Position numbers and translations under genes: made by a program. Below are positions 52,101 through 58,100 of a stretch of 64,000 bases of DNA, piece by piece (position 1 is the stretch's first letter; each line of letters begins with the position of its first letter). The notes under the pieces were generated by a model that searched no databases, was not told the origin of the DNA, and saw only the letters and a list, made by a program, of their open reading frames with translations. The stretch comes from Alligator mississippiensis (taxonomy: Eukaryota; Chordata; Crocodylia; Alligatoridae), in contig NC_081826.1 in NCBI RefSeq assembly GCF_030867095.1, positions 58,930,001-58,994,000 on the forward strand, read 5' to 3'.

Positions 52101-55100
52101 GCAGGATGCCCTGCTGTGTGCACCTCAAGGCAGACAGCAGGGCAGCTCAGCCCACCTTGAGGTGCCTGTGAAGTCACCGCCAGCAATGGAGCTGATGCTG
52201 GAGTTGTGGAGCCTGGCACAGCTGTTTGCAGCCTGCCATCTGCTTGCTGCAGCTGCTCAGAGCTCGCGCTGACTAGAAACAGCTGCGCCGGGCTCATTAC
52301 CCCTGTGCCGGGAGCGGGGGAGAGACCAGAGCTGTGCTGCCTCAGGCCCCTCCCACACTGCCCGCTCTGAGGTGTGCCTGCATGCACCAGTGTGGAGCTG
52401 ATGCCGGAGTCCGGCACAGCTGTTTGGAGCCTCCCGGCTGCAGCTGGCCCTGGCTCTAGGGAGCTGCTGCCAGCTGGGATCCCAGACTGCTCCCAGAAGG
52501 CAGCTGGGACGCCGGGCTCCGTCACTGACAGCAGCTACCCAGAGCCAGAGTTGGCTGCAGCATGCCAAGCAAAATGGCCTCACGTGCCACGTTTGGCATG
52601 CGTGCCAGGGGTTGCCAACCCCTGATCTACAATATTCATTAATTTGATTTAAAAATTTTTTTTTTGTCCTAATTTACATGTGTTTGTGTAGTGTACATAG
52701 AGGTGATTGCACAATAGCTTAAAATGAAGTGTTAGTCTTGTATATTGGGGGGGTAGGAGGAATAAAGGGGTGGGTATAGGTTTGTGTGGGGGGTTGTGGG
52801 TGTGTCTGTGGCAGGCTTGTGGGGGCTGTGGGTACGTTTGGGGTGAAGGAGCATGTGGGTCTGTGTATGGATATGTGGGGTGTGGGTGGGTATGGGGTTT
52901 ATGGGGAGTTGTGTGTGGGGGAAGATGGCTGGGTGTGTGTATGGCAGTGCAAGGGGGGGGGGGTGCATGTGTACAGTGGGATGTACATGTAGGACTTGCC
53001 CTACAAACTCTTTCTCTATCTCTCTCACACTTAGACTCGCACCCCTCCTGCTCCTGGCCCTGGGGTACCAGCATGGGGTCCCACTGTCCAGTGATGCAGC
53101 TGGTGGCTGGGAAATGGCAGCTACAGGGAGGGGGGATTGGCAGCAAGTGGGTGCATCAGAGCACAGTAACAGCTGGGCGGGAGCGTGGGGCCCAGGGCAG
53201 GGCAGCTGGAAGATGGGGCTAGGCTGGCAGGGGCTCTATGGTGCTGAGCCAACTCCCTCTTCTCCCTGCTGGTACAGCCCGGCTTGGCTCCATAGAGCAC
53301 CTGCCAGCCTGCTCTGGACCCCTGCCGGCCCTGCTGCTTTCACCACTCTCTGCCCGCCGCAGTGCTCTGGCACCACATGGTTCCCGACTGCATGGCTGAG
53401 ACCGCAGAACACAGCAGGAGCTGGCCTGGCTTGACCCCAAGGACTGTGGCAATTGTCTGTGGTCCTCTCCCCACCCCCGCATTTTTATCTGAGTTTCCCT
53501 CTCTGGTAGAGGGAGGTGGGGGAACAGCCCCAGGGTCCCAGGCCAGAAGCCTCTGCTAGGCAGAAGCTTCTTGTTGTGGGTGGGGTGGGATGGGGCTGGT
53601 CAGTCCTTGCTGTAGGGGCCTGCCACCAGCTTATCCTGGGTCCTACTTCCCCTGGCTCCTGTCATCTTTGACAGGCAGCCAGGAGCAGATAAATACTAAG
53701 TTTTTAGGGGCCCCACAAGCCAGATAGAATGACCTGATGGGTTATACTAGAACTTAAAATTTGATTTGGAGTTAATTTACAAAAGGCAACTCTTTTATAG
53801 TTCTGTTTTGCTAAATGGGTCCATTTATATTATTGGCCAAGCACCAGAAAATGTAGCTTTTATCATATAAAAGAAGCTGTTTTTGATTATTTCTGTAGCT
53901 TTTATGTCTTCACTTGGATCATCCAGTGACTTTTTTTCCTTTTAAATCACTGTTAATTAACTACTGTCCTACCTATGTTGATGGGCTACAAGTCTTCACA
54001 CATGAAGACCTAACTTCACTCCATCTGGTCAACTTTCCCAATCTACAAGAGACTTTCTGTAGACTTGAACTGGAAGCTATCACTGAGATGCAATGAAGCC
54101 AAACTGCAAAAAAGTGTTTTAAATTGACAGTGGTTTAAGGTTCAGTTTACATTTGTTAATGACAATGTGTGTTTAGTTTTCTGTCTAAAGCTTTCCAAAG
54201 CATTTGCAGGCACTATTGCTTTAACTGAGTATCTATCCTACTTAAAATATTTTTTGCTGACAATGTACTGAAGTGATTTTTTTTAACCAGTGTAGGCAGG
54301 ACCTGACCCTATCTATTAAGTAAAAGCTTACTTAAAAAGATGATCAAATATGAGATGCTGATTTATTATTTTTTATATTGTAGAGGCGACCTCCAGATAA
54401 TTCATTTTATGTAAGAACATGTAACAAGAATCCAAAGAAAACAAAATGGTGGTATCATGGTAAGTATTTCACTTAGAGCAGGAGCTATTGACAGCTTTCA
54501 GGATGAGTACAAATGATACGTAACAAAACTTAAAGGAGTCCATGATTTTAAACACTTAACACTTAGTGAATTTGGAACTTAAAAATTCTCCCGTAACATG
54601 GAATATAAGTATTCTAAAGGAGCATGAGTGAATAAAATTTATTAGGGAAAAAAAATGTGGTCCATCAGGAGATGAAACGGTTGTTACTGCTTAGAAAAAT
54701 CTCTTACAATAGTCTATTGCGATACCTACCATTGCAAATTTTTATAAGCAATATATTTAGCTGTTTGTTCAGATTAAAAGAAAGTGTAAGAAACACACAA
54801 AAGAAAAAGGTATTATTGTCCGTTGAAGTTGTTTTGGAACAATTTCAAGTAAAATTTGGTGAGCTATAGTAGTTCTTGACGATTGTAAACCCTATGGGAG
54901 AAATAGGTTGCTGAAATAAGCTAGATTGCTGTAGTAAGTTTAATACAGAACTGATCTGTTAAATACAATAGATGTTTTATTGATAAAACACCTCTAATAA
55001 CTCTGTTCTCTAATTTTAAAATGGGGAGTTCTGGATTAGGGGTTGGTGACATTTTGCCACCACAGGCTGCTCTTTGCTATCCAGTCCCCTCTGTGGGTCT

Positions 55101-58100
55101 CATCTCCCCAGCAATCAGCACACTTCGTGGAGGGAATAGATAAATGCAGGTGCTAGGACCCTACAGATGACTCCTCTGTTGCTGTGGCTGGAGTATGCTG
55201 CTAGATCTAGTTTGTTCATGGGCTGGATCCAGTCTGTGGGCTGTAGATGGTTATTCTTCCTTGGCAATGGAAATGTTGATGTATATCCTGAGCAAGTGCA
55301 CCAAGTGTGGAGTAGCTGACTCCCAAACTAAAGTGTCTTTGGTTCAAAATACTCTTTGGTTAAAAAAATATTTTAATATATAGTTGATTTTAGATATTAA
55401 TTTAGTCCCAGTAAGAACATGTCAGGTAGATACTAAGAGAGATTTAGGTCACTTTAATCTGTTAATCACTTGGAGTGTACATTACCTTATTTTCACTTTC
55501 AAAATTTGAACTTAAGTAGAGCAAGTCCTGTTATGCACAAAGCTTATATGATGGCTTAAAACCTTTTGAGTAATTGTTTCCTCTTTCGTTTTTACACTTC
55601 AACTTCTGTAACATGTTTGTAATCCTTCTTTGATTCTAGGTTGTTATTTTTTTTGTTCTTTTTGGGGTTTTTTTAATTCTCCTTTGGCTACTTCTGAAGA
55701 ATGTTTTTCTTGACTGAGTTTCTTGTCTTATTTACTCTTGATGGTAATCCTCAAAGAAAACTTTCTATTTTTGAATCACCACTTTTGTGATCTCATTGGC
55801 TGTAATATAAATCTTGATTGGTGATGGAATAAATAAAATACCATTCTTTATGATTAGGATTGAAGTCTTTATACAGTAGCAATTTTCTGGTGCTATTCCA
55901 GAGTTCTTCAAAGTAGGAAATGCAGGGAAGGATGGAAATCTAAATAGGAAATTAAACATGTTTATCTGACTATAGAAGAACGACTAACATTTGTATGATT
56001 ACCAGGAATATTCTAAATATAAAAATAAACATGGTCATCAGTTTCTAGAAGTTGGTAGCTGATATTTGTGTCATAGTTAATTTAAAAAGGTTCTACTTAT
56101 ATTCAAGTAGTCACTGGACACTTTTTTTTACAGTATGGGTCATTTACCAAACCATTGGTTTCTGATTGAAAGCAAAACTATACAAAATAATACTAGTATA
56201 AAAGCAGATAAGTATAGGTTAAGATGGATTACAGGCGAGAGGGCAAATATTACGTTCTCAATGGTCCTTTACTGTCTTTCCCCTTGAAGACCTGCTGGAT
56301 AGCAGAAATTGAGAAGACCTATCTTGAGAACTCATCTTTCTGCTTCCTGCAAAAGAGCTGTCCTCAACCCCCCTTAAATTTTTTGTTAAGTTATGTTACA
56401 ACCTGCTGTTTTGAAGAGAGAGGGAGAAGAGTCCATTATATTTTTCCAATATCCTTGTTGGAGGGGCAGAAACATTTTTCCCTTTTTCCAGAAAGGGGGT
56501 GAGGGTGGCTCTCTGAAAGCCAATAAGGAGTTCAGTGAGAAGTGAAAAGCATGTCAGGGTTAATAATCCAGTGAAGCTATTACAGACTGACAGGTAGGCA
56601 TTATGCCCATCTTTTAAATCTGCCCTTCTCCCATCTCAGCCCTCAAAGTTTGTCTTAAATACCAAGGGGAAAAAAATCAATAATAGTAGGGTCAAAGTAG
56701 CATTGTAGCTGTGATGGCCCACAAAATATACTAAAAGCAATAGAGTTGATTGAATAAAAGCTGTTACCAAGCTTGCCTTGCTTCTGAAAACATCACTGTT
56801 ATGAAAGACTTGATCCTTTCCCCTGATCTTGTCCCTATTAAACAGGGAATGGGTATCTGTTCTCAAACAGTACCACTGCTGGTTTTCCTAGAAGTACTTT
56901 ACCTGTGACTGTCTGTAGATGGCTTAGATGTTCACCCTTCTCCCCTTACGTCCATCTAACTGGTCTTGGTGATGATGCTTTCTAGTTCTTCTCCCTTTTG
57001 ATACGAGTTCTCCTAACCGTATATCAGTATGCAGGACATAACACCTTGCAAACAGGCTGGAGCAGAGAAGGATTAGCATGGGGTGCATTTAATTTAAAGT
57101 ACCAACTTCTAAATTTAAGGAAAAAAGATAAATATTGATAAAGTTGGCTCTTGTTTTTTCTGTTGCCAGATGGTAGAGTAATACGTGCATTAGAAATAAC
57201 TAGTGAACCAACTATATTCTGTTCAATTTATTTTTTGTTGCAGGACACATGTTTTTAGTTAAATTGCAGTGAAGTGCTGCTGCAAGTTTTGAGGTGATCA
57301 GTGATTTGGCTACAGGCTAACATCGAATATGAATAACTTCACTGTAGGATAATATCTGAAAGCTGGGTTATAATTGGGATAACTTTTTCAGGAAAAATTT
57401 ATAGTAGCATGGGGAAATTGTCAGGAAAACGTACAAAATCTGAAAAAGAAATTGGCCTTTGCATTGAGTAGGGGATTTTTACAGTGTCCTTTTAGATTCC
57501 CAGGCAAGTGCTAAATCTCATCTAAAAATGCTCCAATTGTTTTTAGCTTAAGTCCACTTTCATGGATGTATCTAAATAGGCTCTGGTATGTAAAATGAAT
57601 GGTTTTGACTGATTTTTGGCATTTTGGGAAGCAAGACACTAGTCTGAAGGCTAGTCTGTTCCCATTAACTCATTATGCAAAACAGCCGCAAAAATAATCT
57701 TCTACTGTGAACAGGAAAATAAAATTAAAGGTTCAATGTATGTATAGATTTGATGAGAGTTTCCTTTCAGATGAAAAATCTTGGCATTACAATGTCAACA
57801 TATTATTCTTTGTCTTGTATTTTGCCAGTTAGTTTTTGTTGGCTATCCTTGAGAGTAGTAAAAAGCATGGAAAGTCTAGGTTGTAAAAAAAATCATATGG
57901 GTAGAGAGAGAACTGTTGTTTAGCTTTGAGCACAGTTACGGTGACAATATGGTTTGTCCAAAATATGGCCTCCCTGTTACTTTTTTAAAATTCTGATTGC
58001 AGACTCTGTCTTCCTTTATTCTACATATCTCTTACCAGCAGCAGCAGCACTTCTTAGCCACTCACTAATAGTTTTTTTTAACAAAATATGCATACTGTAC

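Noticed and set aside
52735-52990. Telomere-like or CRISPR-like array
   Set aside because: Units are irregular G/T-rich phrases without spacers of constant length; no TTAGGG array.
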